Below the pieces are notes generated by a model. The model made no database searches and was not told where the DNA came from. It saw nothing but the letters and a program-made list of their open reading frames with translations. The position numbers and the translations under genes were made by a program. From contig NZ_JBOBFV010000001.1 in the NCBI RefSeq assembly GCF_050587365.1, positions 930,001 to 994,000 on the forward strand: a stretch of DNA of 64,000 nucleotides. Direction: 5' to 3'. Below, piece after piece: positions 52,774 to 62,900 of the stretch. How positions within the stretch are numbered: the first letter of the stretch is position 1; every line of letters starts with the position of its first letter. The DNA is from Plantibacter auratus. GTDB taxonomy: Bacteria; Actinomycetota; Actinomycetes; Actinomycetales; Microbacteriaceae.

Positions 52774-52815
52774 GAAGGCTCTCAGGGGTGCCGATCGGCA
52801 CCCCTGAGAGCCTTC
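52774..52815. terminator. 42-bp perfect palindrome: eno terminator
   Basis: Uninterrupted perfect palindrome centred on GATC (52793-52796), stem 19 bp, between the eno stop (52828) and the divIC start (52753). Likely the eno terminator, which makes divIC partly separate. Confidence 0.85.
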
Positions 52816-52827
52816 AGGTGACGATGC

Positions 52828-54108
52828 TTAGGCGGTGAACCGGGGGAAGGCGCTGCGGCCGGCGTAGACGGCTGCCTGACCCAGCTCCTCTTCGATCCTC
52901 AGCAACTGATTGTACTTCGCGACCCGCTCGCTGCGCGCAGGCGCACCGGTCTTGATCTGGCCCGCGTTCGTGGCGACCGCGAGGTCGGCGATCGTGGTGT
53001 CCTCGGTCTCGCCGGAGCGGTGCGACAGGATCGTCGTGTAGCCGGAGCGCTGTGCGAGGGAGACCGCGTCGAGCGTCTCGGTGAGCGTCCCGATCTGGTT
53101 GACCTTGACGAGCAGCGAGTTCGCCGCACCCTTGGCGATGCCGTCGGCGAGACGCTTCGGGTTCGTGACGAACAGGTCGTCGCCGACGATCTGGACCTTG
53201 GAGCCCAGCTCGGGGGTGAGGTGGGCGTAGCCTGCCCAGTCGTCCTCGGCCAGCGGGTCCTCGATGGTGATGAGCGGGTAGTTCGCGACGAGGTCGGCGT
53301 AGTACGCGGTCATCTCGGTGCTGTTGAGCGCCTTGCCCTCGAACTGGTACGCGCCCTCCTTGTAGAACTCGCTGGAGGCGACGTCGAGACCGAGCGCGAT
53401 GTCGGTGCCGACCGTGAAGCCGGCCTTCTCGATGGCCTCGACGATGAAGTCGAGGGCCGCACGGTTGTGCTCGAAGTCGGGGGCGAAGCCACCCTCGTCG
53501 CCGAGGCCGGTCGCGAAGCCCTTCGACTTCAGCAGGCCCTTGAGCGTGTGGTACGTCTCGGTGCCCCAGCGGAGCGCCTCACGGAAGCTCGGAGCGCCGA
53601 TCGGGAGGATCATGAACTCCTGGATGTCGACGCCGGTGTCGGCGTGCGAGCCACCGTTGATGATGTTCATCATCGGGACCGGGAGGACGTGGGCGTTGGC
53701 GCCGCCGACGTAGCGGTAGAGCGACAGGTCTGCGGAGTCCGCAGCGGCACGGGCGACCGCGAGGCTCGCACCGAGGATCGCGTTCGCGCCCAGGCGGCTC
53801 TTGTTCTCGGTGCCGTCGAGCTCGATCATGGTGTGGTCGACGAGGCGCTGGTCGTCCGCCTCGATGCCCTCGAGGGCCGGGCCGATCTCGTCGAGGACGG
53901 CGTCGACCGCCTTCTCGACACCCTTGCCGAGGTAACGCGCGGCATCGCCGTCACGCAGCTCGTACGCTTCGAACGCACCGGTCGATGCGCCGGACGGGAC
54001 TGCTGCACGGCTGACCGTGCCGTCTTCCAGGAGCACCTCGACCTCGACGGTCGGGTTGCCTCGGGAGTCGAGAATTTCGCGAGCGCCTACTGCCTCGATG
54101 AGTGCCAC
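52828..54108 (-). CDS. eno: Enolase
   Basis: A 426-residue glycolytic enzyme (2-phosphoglycerate to phosphoenolpyruvate). Family motifs: GAREILDSRGNPTVEVEV, GASTGAFEAYELRDGD, the metal and catalytic residues in GDEGGFAPD, EDPLAEDDW, and the signature VKVNQIGTLTETLDAV, then SHRSGETEDTTIADLAVA. GTG start at 54108 with AAGGAG ahead. Followed downstream by divIC and DUF501, a typical actinobacterial order. Confidence 0.98.
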   Translation of the reverse strand: MALIEAVGAREILDSRGNPTVEVEVLLEDGTVSRAAVPSGASTGAFEAYELRDGDAARYLGKGVEKAVDAVLDEIGPALEGIEADDQRLVDHTMIELDGTENKSRLGANAILGASLAVARAAADSADLSLYRYVGGANAHVLPVPMMNIINGGSHADTGVDIQEFMILPIGAPSFREALRWGTETYHTLKGLLKSKGFATGLGDEGGFAPDFEHNRAALDFIVEAIEKAGFTVGTDIALGLDVASSEFYKEGAYQFEGKALNSTEMTAYYADLVANYPLITIEDPLAEDDWAGYAHLTPELGSKVQIVGDDLFVTNPKRLADGIAKGAANSLLVKVNQIGTLTETLDAVSLAQRSGYTTILSHRSGETEDTTIADLAVATNAGQIKTGAPARSERVAKYNQLLRIEEELGQAAVYAGRSAFPRFTA

Positions 54109-54224
54109 TGATGTTCTCCTTGTGGGGATTGGGACGTGGGACGGGTACGACGGCCGCCCGCGCTCAGTCTAGTGACATCGGCTGAACGGGCGCAGAGCCA
54201 CGGATCGTCGCCCGAGGCGCGCGG

Positions 54225-55298
54225 TCAGCGGTCGAGCCGGAAGCTCGACACGATGCCGTGGTGGTCGCTGCCCTCGGCGTCGCCGACGGCGTTGTGGGTC
54301 GCGGTCATGCCGCGGACGAAGACGTGGTCGAGTCGCATGAGCGGTGTCCCGGCCGGCCAGGTGAGTCCGAAGCCGCCCTCGCTCTGATTGGGCTCCGACA
54401 CCTCGCTCTGGAGTGCGGCGAGCGCCCGGTCGGAGGCTGAGGCGTTGAAGTCACCCATGACGACGATCCGATCACGGGTGTTCGCCGCGACGGTGTCGGC
54501 CAACTCCGCGAGCATCACGTCCCGTTCGGCGTGCGCACCCGGACGCGCGGAGTCGGCGTGGATCACGTAGACGCTCACGGCTCCGGACGGGGTGTCGACG
54601 ACGGCGTTGATCGCCCGGTACCAGTCGAGGCCGAGCTTCAGCCCGACCGAGTCGGCGATCGGATAGCGGCTCCAGAGTCCCACCGTCCCCGTGAGCACGG
54701 AGTACGGATACTGCTCGTCGAGCGTCGCGGCGAGCGGTTCGCGGTCATGGTCCTCGATCTCCTGGAGCGCGATGAGATCCGCCCCACTCGCCTGGAGGGA
54801 AGCCGCGATGACCGCGGGATCGCCCTGCGGCCCGAGGTTTTGGCTGGCGACCGTGAGGGAGGCCTCGGCCGGGACCGCCGAACGTGCGTCACCCATGGGG
54901 ACGACGCCGGGGCCGAACAGGAAGGCCCAGACGAGCGTCGGCGCAAGGAGACCGATGACGGCGCCCGGCGTGCGGGCGACGAGGAGGACGAGGAAGAGCA
55001 CCGGCAGCACGACCCACGTCCACGGCAGGGCGTTGTCCCAGACGAGTCCGAGGCCGAGGATGTCGGGGACGAGGGCGTGGGCGGCCGTCAGCAGGGCGAG
55101 CGGGACACCGACCGCCAACGCGAGCGTGGTCGCCCGGCGCCGCACGAGGCTCACCCGGCGGCGCGGAGAGCCGGTCGACTCCGGGGCGCGCTGCGGGCGC
55201 GCTGCAGGGGCCATGACGCTCATCGGGGGAACCAGTTCTTCGATCGGGGGCAGAGCGGACGGATCGCTCGTGGGAGGGGATCCGGCCGAATGCTCCAT
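54225..55298 (-). CDS. Endonuclease/exonuclease/phosphatase-family membrane protein
   Basis: A 357-residue protein with three or four N-terminal membrane helices (about 52-135), and a periplasmic EEP domain (about 145-357). Active-site signatures: SQNLG, LIALQEIED (Glu), GDFNASASD (Asp/Asn), LDHVF and GSDHHGIVSSF (Asp-His). Substrates in this superfamily range from DNA to phospholipids, so the activity is not specified. An internal ATG at residues 26 or 29 could also be the start. Confidence 0.85.
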   Translation of the reverse strand: MEHSAGSPPTSDPSALPPIEELVPPMSVMAPAARPQRAPESTGSPRRRVSLVRRRATTLALAVGVPLALLTAAHALVPDILGLGLVWDNALPWTWVVLPVLFLVLLVARTPGAVIGLLAPTLVWAFLFGPGVVPMGDARSAVPAEASLTVASQNLGPQGDPAVIAASLQASGADLIALQEIEDHDREPLAATLDEQYPYSVLTGTVGLWSRYPIADSVGLKLGLDWYRAINAVVDTPSGAVSVYVIHADSARPGAHAERDVMLAELADTVAANTRDRIVVMGDFNASASDRALAALQSEVSEPNQSEGGFGLTWPAGTPLMRLDHVFVRGMTATHNAVGDAEGSDHHGIVSSFRLDR

Positions 55299-55365
55299 CC
55301 TGCACCGACGAGCTGGGCAGCGGCTCGGAAGCGCGCCGAGGAGCGGGAAGCGGGTGCGGGAATCG

Positions 55366-56673
55366 TCAGTCGAGCGCTTTGAACTCGAGCGACTCGAGGG
55401 TCGAGTCGGCCGAGACGAACGCGAAGGCGCCGAAGCCGGCTGCCGACACGCGGTCGAGGAGGGCCCTGAGGTTCTTCACGCGGGCTTCGAGGCGCACCCG
55501 ACGCCCCTGGGCGACGAGCTTGGCCTTCAACGCCACGAGCGTCACGGGAGGCACGTCGCGGTCGTGCACGAGCACGACGGCATCCGCGGCCGCGCCCGCG
55601 GGGAGCTCGATGAGGTCGACGATGCGCTCGAAGCCGATCGAGAACCCGACCGCCGGCACGTCCTGGCCGAGGAAACGCCCGATCATGCCGTCGTAGCGAC
55701 CGCCGCCGCCGAGCGAGTACCCGAGGTCGGGGTGCGCGATCTCGAAGATGGCGCCGGTGTAGTACCCCATGCCCCGCACCAGGAAGGGGTCGAACACGAG
55801 CGGGTTCGCGAAGGGGTCGGCCGGCTGGCCCTGGAGGGAGGTGGCCGCGGCGACGGCCTTCCCGAGGGCGTCGAGCTCCGCGACGACGGCGTCGTCCGCA
55901 CCGAGCGGCAGCGCCTTGCGGATCGCCCGCTCGCCGAAGGTGTTGAACTCCATGGTCTGCGGGCGGGAGAAGAAGGCCTCGAGTGTGTCGACGGCGATAG
56001 CGTCGACGCCGCGGTCGCGCAGTTCGGCGACCACCCCCTGCTGACCGATCTTGTCGAGCTTGTCGATCGTGATGAGCACCTGCGCGTGCTCGTCGGCGGG
56101 GAAACCCAGCGACTCGAGCATGCCGATGAGGAGTCGGCGGTCGTTGATCCGCACGCTGCAGCCGGTGATGCCGAGCTCCGCGAGGGCCCCGAGGGTCGCG
56201 ATGATGAGCTCGGTCTCGGCGAGGTTCGAGGACTCTCCGATGATGTCGATGTCGCACTGCACGAACTGGCGGTACCGGCCCTGCTGCGGCCGTTCGCCGC
56301 GCCAGACCGGAGCGATCTGGATCGAGCGGAACACCGGCGGGAGCTCGGCCCGGTGCGTCGCGTAGAACCGGGCGAGCGGCACGGTGAGGTCGAAGCGCAG
56401 GCCGAGGTCGGTGAGTTCGGTCTGGTTGTCCGCCGCGGCCACGATGGCCTCCGGGGTGAGCTTGCGCCGGAGGATGTTGAACGCCATCTTCTCGTTGTCG
56501 CCGCCGAGCCCGGAGTGCAGCCGGTCGTACTCCTCCACCACGGGCGTCTCGATCTCGTCGAAGCCGTGTGCGGTGAAGACCCGACGGATGGTGCCCAGCG
56601 CGTGCTCCCGACGGGCCTTGTCGGCGGGGAGGAAATCGCGCATGCCGCGCGGCGGGTTCACTGGAGCTGCCAT
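55366..56673 (-). CDS. hisS: Histidyl-tRNA synthetase
   Basis: A 435-residue class II synthetase. Motif 1-like PRGMRDFLPADKARREH, motif 2 QIAPVWRGERPQQGRYRQFVQCDIDIIGE, the histidine-specific FDPFLVRGMGYYTGAIFEIAH region, motif 3 VGFSIGFERI, and a C-terminal anticodon-binding domain. CAGAAT lies six bases before the ATG. It follows mazG by 60 bases. Confidence 0.97.
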   Translation of the reverse strand: MAAPVNPPRGMRDFLPADKARREHALGTIRRVFTAHGFDEIETPVVEEYDRLHSGLGGDNEKMAFNILRRKLTPEAIVAAADNQTELTDLGLRFDLTVPLARFYATHRAELPPVFRSIQIAPVWRGERPQQGRYRQFVQCDIDIIGESSNLAETELIIATLGALAELGITGCSVRINDRRLLIGMLESLGFPADEHAQVLITIDKLDKIGQQGVVAELRDRGVDAIAVDTLEAFFSRPQTMEFNTFGERAIRKALPLGADDAVVAELDALGKAVAAATSLQGQPADPFANPLVFDPFLVRGMGYYTGAIFEIAHPDLGYSLGGGGRYDGMIGRFLGQDVPAVGFSIGFERIVDLIELPAGAAADAVVLVHDRDVPPVTLVALKAKLVAQGRRVRLEARVKNLRALLDRVSAAGFGAFAFVSADSTLESLEFKALD

Positions 56674-56733
56674 GCCTCAATTCTGGCATGGCGGGGAACG
56701 GGCACCGTGAGCCGACGCCCGGCGACCCCTCGC

Positions 56734-57417
56734 TCAGCCGTCCGTCGGGGACGCCACCGGACGCTCGGCGTCCTGCACTCGCGCGCTCAACCGACGGACG
56801 GCACCCCGGAGCGCCCGTTCCGCGTCGAGCCCGTTCGCCCGTGCTGCGGCAACGACGGCGAGGAGCTGCTCCCCCAGGGCGTCCTCGTCGTCCACGACAT
56901 CGGCGTCGACCGTCGGGCCCACCCCGAGCGGCACGGCCCTGCCCAGCACCTTGTCGGCGAGGGCGAGCGACGGCATCCCCTGCGGGATCCCCTCGAGCGC
57001 GCTGCTGCGCTTCGCCTTCTCCTCGGCCTTCGCAGCGTTCCACACGCGCACCACGTCCTCCGGGGTCGGCGCTGCTTCGTCGCCGAACACGTGTGGGTGA
57101 CGGTGGACCATCTTGCGGGTGACGGCCTCGGCGACGTCGTCGAAGTCGAACGGTGCATCGGCGTCACGGGACGCGATCTCCGCATGGAAGACGACCTGCC
57201 ACAGCACGTCGCCGAGTTCCTCGACGAGTTCGTCGCGCGTCCCGGCCTCGACCGCTTCGACGAGCTCGTAGCTCTCCTCGATGAGGTACGGCACGAGCAT
57301 GTCGTGGTCGATGCCCTGCGTCCAGACGCAGCGGTCGCGGATCTGCCGCATGGCGCCGACGAGGCGCTCAGTGGAGGTGTCGCCGATGGGCTCGCTGCTC
57401 ACCGACGGGCTCCCCAC
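56734..57417 (-). CDS. mazG: MazG nucleotide pyrophosphohydrolase
   Basis: A 227-residue housecleaning NTP pyrophosphatase. The MazG metal motif is E47-E48-x-x-E51 and E67-x-x-D70 in LIEESYELVEAVEAG and ELVEELGDVLWQ, followed by RKMVHRHPHVFGDE and VWNAAKAEEKAKR. One MazG domain is complete and the second is reduced, common in actinobacteria. Its start overlaps the aldehyde dehydrogenase stop by 19 bases. Confidence 0.92.
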   Translation of the reverse strand: MGSPSVSSEPIGDTSTERLVGAMRQIRDRCVWTQGIDHDMLVPYLIEESYELVEAVEAGTRDELVEELGDVLWQVVFHAEIASRDADAPFDFDDVAEAVTRKMVHRHPHVFGDEAAPTPEDVVRVWNAAKAEEKAKRSSALEGIPQGMPSLALADKVLGRAVPLGVGPTVDADVVDDEDALGEQLLAVVAAARANGLDAERALRGAVRRLSARVQDAERPVASPTDG

Positions 57418-58850
57418 GGGCGGCGGTCGTCGGTGCTGCCGGTCTTCGAGATCAGTCGCGCGATCCGGTCGCGCGCTTCGGTGAAGGGTGGGTAGACGAG
57501 CGACAGCGTGTCCGGGGACAGCGGCTTGGAGAACACCGCCTTCGCGTGACTGAACGTGTCGAAGGAATGGCGGCCGTGATAGGCGCCCATCCCGCTTGCC
57601 CCGACGCCGCCGAACGGCAGACCCGGCACGAGGAGGTGCGCGGCCGGCACACCGAACGCCAACGCGCCCGAGGAGGTGTCGCGCGTGAACCGCTTCCGCG
57701 TGGCGCGGTCGTCGCTGAAGACGTAGAGCGCGAGCGGCTTCTCCCCTGCCCGGATGTGCGCGATGGCCTGTTCGAGCCCGGACACGTGGAGGATCGGCAG
57801 GATCGGACCGAAGATCTCCTCCTGCATGATCGACGCCGTAGCGTCGACGCCGTTCACGACCGTCGGGGCGATGTACCGCTCCGCGGCGTCGACCCCGCCG
57901 CCGAGGGCCGGTTCGAGACCGTCGAGCAGACCGCTGACCCGGGCGAAGTGCTTGTCGGAGATGATGCGGCCGTAGTCGGCACTGTCGGCGGGGTCGGGGC
58001 CGTAGAGGGCTGCGATCGCGTCGCGCAGGTACGGGACGAGCCGATCGGCGACCGACCGCGTCGCGAGCAGGTAGTCGGGGGCGACGCAGGTCTGGCCGGC
58101 GTTCATGAGCTTGCCCCAGACGATCCGGCGGGCCGCGTCCGCGAGGTCCACGGTGTCGTCGACGTACACCGGCGACTTCCCGCCGAGTTCCAGGGTGATC
58201 GGGGTCAGATGCTCCGCCGCGGCCCGGGCGACGACCTTGCCCACCGCGGCGCCACCCGTGTAGAAGATGTGGTCGAACCGCTCGGCGAGGAGGGCGGTGG
58301 CGGCCTCCGCATCGCCCTCGACCACCGCGACGGCACGGTCGTCGAGGTACTCCGGGAGGAGGCGCGCGAGTGCGGCGCTCGTGGCGGGGGCGAGCTCGCT
58401 GGGCTTCAGCAGGACGGCGTCACCCGCGGCGAGCGCCCCGATGACGGGACCGATGCAGAGCTGGACCGGATAGTTCCACGGGCCGATGACGAGGACGACG
58501 CCGACCGGTTCCGCCACGACCGATGCCGACGCCGGGGCGAGGGTGAGTGGCACCGCGACGCGTCGTGGCCGCACCCAACGCTTCAGGTGCTTCAGCGTGT
58601 GATCGATCTCGCCGACGAGGAGGCCGATCTCGGTGATCTGCGCCTCGGTACCGCTCTTGCCCAGGTCGGTCGCCAGCGCCCGCTCGAGCTCGACGCCCCG
58701 TTCGAGGAGCAGTTGCTTCAGCGCACGGAGCTGGCGGAGCCGCCAGGCGACGGGCTTCGTGGTGCCGCGGTCGAAGGCCTGTCGGAGCCGGGCCACGGCG
58801 TCGGCCACGACCACCTTCGGCTCCTGCTTCGTCCGGATGCTGGTCGCCAT
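57399..58850 (-). CDS. NAD(P)-dependent aldehyde dehydrogenase (class 3-like)
   Basis: A 483-residue ALDH. Catalytic Cys C255 (NAGQTCVAPDYLL), general base E221 (ELGGKSPVYVDD), and the PWNYPVQLCIGPVIGAL cofactor region at 124-140. The short form with a membrane-like C-terminus resembles fatty/long-chain aldehyde dehydrogenases. Substrate unknown. Confidence 0.93.
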   Translation of the reverse strand: MATSIRTKQEPKVVVADAVARLRQAFDRGTTKPVAWRLRQLRALKQLLLERGVELERALATDLGKSGTEAQITEIGLLVGEIDHTLKHLKRWVRPRRVAVPLTLAPASASVVAEPVGVVLVIGPWNYPVQLCIGPVIGALAAGDAVLLKPSELAPATSAALARLLPEYLDDRAVAVVEGDAEAATALLAERFDHIFYTGGAAVGKVVARAAAEHLTPITLELGGKSPVYVDDTVDLADAARRIVWGKLMNAGQTCVAPDYLLATRSVADRLVPYLRDAIAALYGPDPADSADYGRIISDKHFARVSGLLDGLEPALGGGVDAAERYIAPTVVNGVDATASIMQEEIFGPILPILHVSGLEQAIAHIRAGEKPLALYVFSDDRATRKRFTRDTSSGALAFGVPAAHLLVPGLPFGGVGASGMGAYHGRHSFDTFSHAKAVFSKPLSPDTLSLVYPPFTEARDRIARLISKTGSTDDRRPWGARR

Positions 58851-58927
58851 GGGTTCCTCCGACTCGACGGGATCGTGGGCACCAGCATACGTCCGTCCGC
58901 AGACCGACGGCCTGGCCCGTCGACCGG

Positions 58928-59872
58928 CTACCCGACGCCTGGAGTCGCGAGGAAGCGGTCGACGTCCGCGGCGATCTCGCGGGACTTCGTGTGGTGCAGG
59001 TAGTGGTCGGCGTCGAGCGGCACGACCTCTCCTCGGTCGACGCTCGCAGCCTGCTCCTCATGGAGCGGCAGCCACCCCGCCACCGTCGGGTTGTCGCGCT
59101 GGGCGAAGAGCAGCACCGGGAGGTCTGCCGGGAAGGTCTTCCCCTTCGCCGCTCGGAAGTTCGCCGCGATGCGCGACATCTCGTCCGACGACGTCGCACT
59201 CGAGGTGTTGCGCAGCGAGATCATCCCGAGCTGCTCACGCGTGTGCTGGTCGTACGGCGGATCCGGGTACGGGTCGCCCGACAGCGCCGTGACGACCCGG
59301 GTGATGCCGAGTGCCTTCGCCGCACGCAGGGCGTCGACCGGCAGCGCGGCGTCCATGCCCGGCTGATCGGGCACGCTGCTGTCGATGCCGACGAACGCCG
59401 TCACCTCGTCGCGGAACCGCTCGACGTAGTCCAACGCATAGATCCCCGCGATGGAGTGTCCCATCAACACGTACCGGTCGATGCCGAGCCCGGCGACCGC
59501 CTCGTGGATCTCGGAGACGATGTTCTCGGTCGTTCGCGGCACGTCGGTCTGGTCGCTCAGCCCGTATCCGAAGGGCTCGACCACGACCACCCGGTACGAC
59601 GACGAGAGCTCCCCGACGAGCGGCGAGAAGTCGAGCACGGGCGAACCGGTACCGAAGCCGGGCAGGAGGACGATGGTCTGGTCTCCCTCCCCCGTCACCG
59701 ACACGTTCATGCGTTTGCCGTCGACCTCGACCCGCTGCCCGTACTCCTCGATGCGCGTTGCCTCGGAAGCCGACGCGGCGGTGTTGACGATGGTGGTCGT
59801 GAGGAGCCCGGCGAGCACGAGCGCGACGAGCGCCACGACCCCGGTGAGGACGATGCGGAGGAACTTCTTCAT
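58928..59872 (-). CDS. Alpha/beta hydrolase, membrane anchored
   Basis: A 314-residue hydrolase with an N-terminal membrane helix (6-30). The nucleophile is S140 in the elbow MGHSIAGIY; the oxyanion region is LLPGFGTGSP; the late His is in LDADHYLHHTKSREIA. The catalytic domain should face outside. Specificity not inferred. It precedes the ALDH gene by 77 bases on the same strand. Confidence 0.87.
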   Translation of the reverse strand: MKKFLRIVLTGVVALVALVLAGLLTTTIVNTAASASEATRIEEYGQRVEVDGKRMNVSVTGEGDQTIVLLPGFGTGSPVLDFSPLVGELSSSYRVVVVEPFGYGLSDQTDVPRTTENIVSEIHEAVAGLGIDRYVLMGHSIAGIYALDYVERFRDEVTAFVGIDSSVPDQPGMDAALPVDALRAAKALGITRVVTALSGDPYPDPPYDQHTREQLGMISLRNTSSATSSDEMSRIAANFRAAKGKTFPADLPVLLFAQRDNPTVAGWLPLHEEQAASVDRGEVVPLDADHYLHHTKSREIAADVDRFLATPGVG

Positions 59873-59958
59873 CCCTCCACGCTAGGGATGGACGACGGCC
59901 GTCGGATCGGCCGCGGGTACCGACACCGTCGTCCCGCGGGCCCATCTGCGGCTGCCCG

Positions 59959-62900
59959 CTAGGACGACATCGAGCCCTCCGGCAGCGGGTAGATCGCGTT
60001 CAGGAACTGCTGCACCCAGGCGATGAGGTCGGTGTCGGCCAGCGGTTCGTCGCCGACGCGCGGCAACGGCACGATGACGGTGTTCGTCTGGGCCAGGTAC
60101 TTCGCGCCGGGATACATGCGTCGCAGCCGCGTCTGGATGGAGTCGGGGAGGTCGGCGGGCGTGACCCGCAGGTTCGGTCCGACGGCGATGAGGTCGCTGA
60201 GTCCCGAGCGCTGCGCACGCTGACGGAGCCGCGACACGGCGATGAGTGTGCTCACCTGCGCCGGCGGCTCGCCGTATCGGTCGGTGAGTTCGTCGATCAC
60301 GAGGTCGATCTGGCCGTCCTTGGCCGCAGGTCCGGACGCGGCCGACAGCTTCTGGTAGGCCTCCAGCCGCAGCCGCTCGCTGTCGACGTACTCCTCGGGG
60401 ATGTGCGCGTCGACGGGCAGTTCGAGCCGCAGCTCGGTCTGCCCTTCGGCGACGTCGCCACGGAAGGTGGACACGGCCTCGCCGATCATGCGGAGATAGA
60501 GGTCGAAGCCGACGCCCGCGATGTGGCCGGCCTGCTCGCCCCCGAGCATGTTGCCGGCGCCACGGATCTCGAGGTCCTTCAAGGCGACCTGCATGCCGCT
60601 GCCGAGCTCGTTGTTCGCCGCGATGGTCGAGAGCCGGTCGTGGGCGGTCTCGGAGAGCGGCTTGTGCTCGTCGTAGAGGAAGTACGCGTAGGCGCGCTCG
60701 CGGCCTCGACCGACACGACCCCGCAGCTGGTGCAGCTGGCTCAGGCCGTACTTGTCGGCGCGGTCGATGATGATCGTGTTCGCGTTCGAGATGTCGAGGC
60801 CGGTCTCGATGATCGTCGTGCAGACGAGGACGTCGAAACGGCGCTCCCAGAAGTCGACCACGACCTGTTCGAGCGCGGCCTCGCCGAGCTGCCCGTGGGC
60901 GATGGCGATGCGCGCCTCGGGGACGAGCTCCGCGAGGTCCGCCGCGACGCGGCTGATGGACGAGACCCGGTTGTGCACGAAGAAGATCTGGCCCTCGCGC
61001 AGGAGCTCGCGCCGGATCGCCGCACCGACCTGCTTGCCGTTGTACGGACCGACGAAGGACAGGATCGGGTGGCGGTCCTCCGGTGGTGTCGCGAGGGTGG
61101 ACATCTCCCGGATGCCGGTGACCGCCATCTCGAGCGTGCGCGGGATCGGGGTCGCGCTCATCGCCAGGATGTCGACGTTCGTCTTCAGCTTCTTGAGGGC
61201 GTCCTTGTGCTCGACACCGAACCGCTGCTCCTCATCGATGATGACGAGGCCGAGGTCCTTGAAGTGCACCTTGTCGGTCAGCAGACGGTGCGTCCCGATG
61301 ATGACGTCGACCGTGCCGTCGGCGAGTCCGGCGAGCGCCTCCCGCGCCTCCTTGTCGGACTGGAACCGGCTGAGCGGCCGCAAGTGCACGGGGAACCCGG
61401 CGAACCGCTCCTGGAAGGTCTCGAAATGCTGCTTGACGAGCAGGGTGGTCGGCACGAGCATCGCGACCTGCTTGCCGTCCTGGACCGCCTTGAACGCGGC
61501 ACGGACGGCGACCTCGGTCTTCCCGAACCCCACGTCGCCGGAGAGGAGGCGGTCCATCGGGATCTCGCGCTCCATGTCGGCCTTGACCTCGTCGATGGTC
61601 TGCAGCTGGTCGGGGGTCTCCGCGAACGGGAACGCCTCCTCGAGCTCGCGCTGCCACGGGGTGTCTGGGCCGAAGGCGTGCCCCTTCGACGCCATGCGCG
61701 CCGAATAGAGCTTGACCAGCTCGACGGCGATGTCGCGGACGGCCTTGCGCGCCTTGCTCTTCGCCTGCGACCAGTCGCTGCCGCCCATCTTGCTGAGCTG
61801 CGGAGCCTCACCGCCCACGTAGCGGGTGAGGAGGTCGAGCTGGTCCGTGGGGACGAGCAGCTTGTCGCCCGGGTAGCCGCGCTTGGAGGGTGCGTACTCG
61901 AGCACGAGGTACTCGCGGGTGCTCTTCACCGGGTTGCGTCCACCGCTCGAGACCTCGCGCTGGGTCATCTCAACGAACTTGCCGATGCCGTGGGTCTGGT
62001 GCACGACGAAGTCGCCGGACCGGAGCTGCATCGGGTCGACGACGTTCTTGCGTCGGGTGGCGAGCTTCTTGACCAGGCGCGAGTCGTACCCGGCGGTGCG
62101 TCCGTAGAACTCGGTCTCGCCGAGCAGCATGAGCTTCGACGTCTCCAGCTCGAAGCCGCCCTCGACGTCGGCCTGCAGCAGGTAGGCGACCCCGGGCTCC
62201 GGGTCGGCCGGCAGCTCGTCGACCATACGGGCCGCGATCTCGTGCTCGGCGAGGACGTCCGCCGCACGCTCGACGAGACCGACCCCGCGGGCGGCGACGA
62301 TGACCGTCCACCCCTCGCGGATGCGGTCGGCGACGTGTTCGATGGCGCCCTCGACGTTGCCGTGGAAGCTCGGCACGGTGTCGCCTTCGACCGTGACGGT
62401 GAGGAGCTCGTCGAGTTCGAGGTGCTCCGGGAGCGTCTCGACGTCGGGGCCGGCGCGGAAGCCGCTGAACGTCCACCACGGGTGGTCGGGCGCCGGCTGG
62501 CCAGGAGCGCTGAAGGTGACGGACTCCTTCAGAGCGCCCAGCGAGATGAAGTCGCCGGAGGCGAGGTCGATCGGCGCGTTCGCACCGACGGTCGCGGCGC
62601 TCCATGCGGCGGCGAGGAACTCGCGGTTCGTCTCGGCGAGGCTGATCGACCTCGTGACGACGCGCTCCGGCGAGACGACGGCGATGGCCGCTCCATCCGG
62701 CAGGTAATGGGTGATCGGGACGAGGCGGTCGACGAGGGCCGGGGAGAGCGACTCCATGCCCTCCACCGCGATGCCCTCCGCGATCTTCTCGAGGATCCCG
62801 GTGAGGCTCGGGAACTCGTGCTGCATCTCCGCGGCGCGCTGCCGGACGGCCGGGCTGAGGAGCAGCTCCCGGGACGGCGGCAGGCGGATCGCGTCGACCG

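Noticed and set aside
54691..57495. A 934-codon plus-strand open frame
   Set aside because: It is antisense to the endonuclease/phosphatase-family, hisS and mazG genes, all with clear motifs; long empty frames are expected at this GC content.
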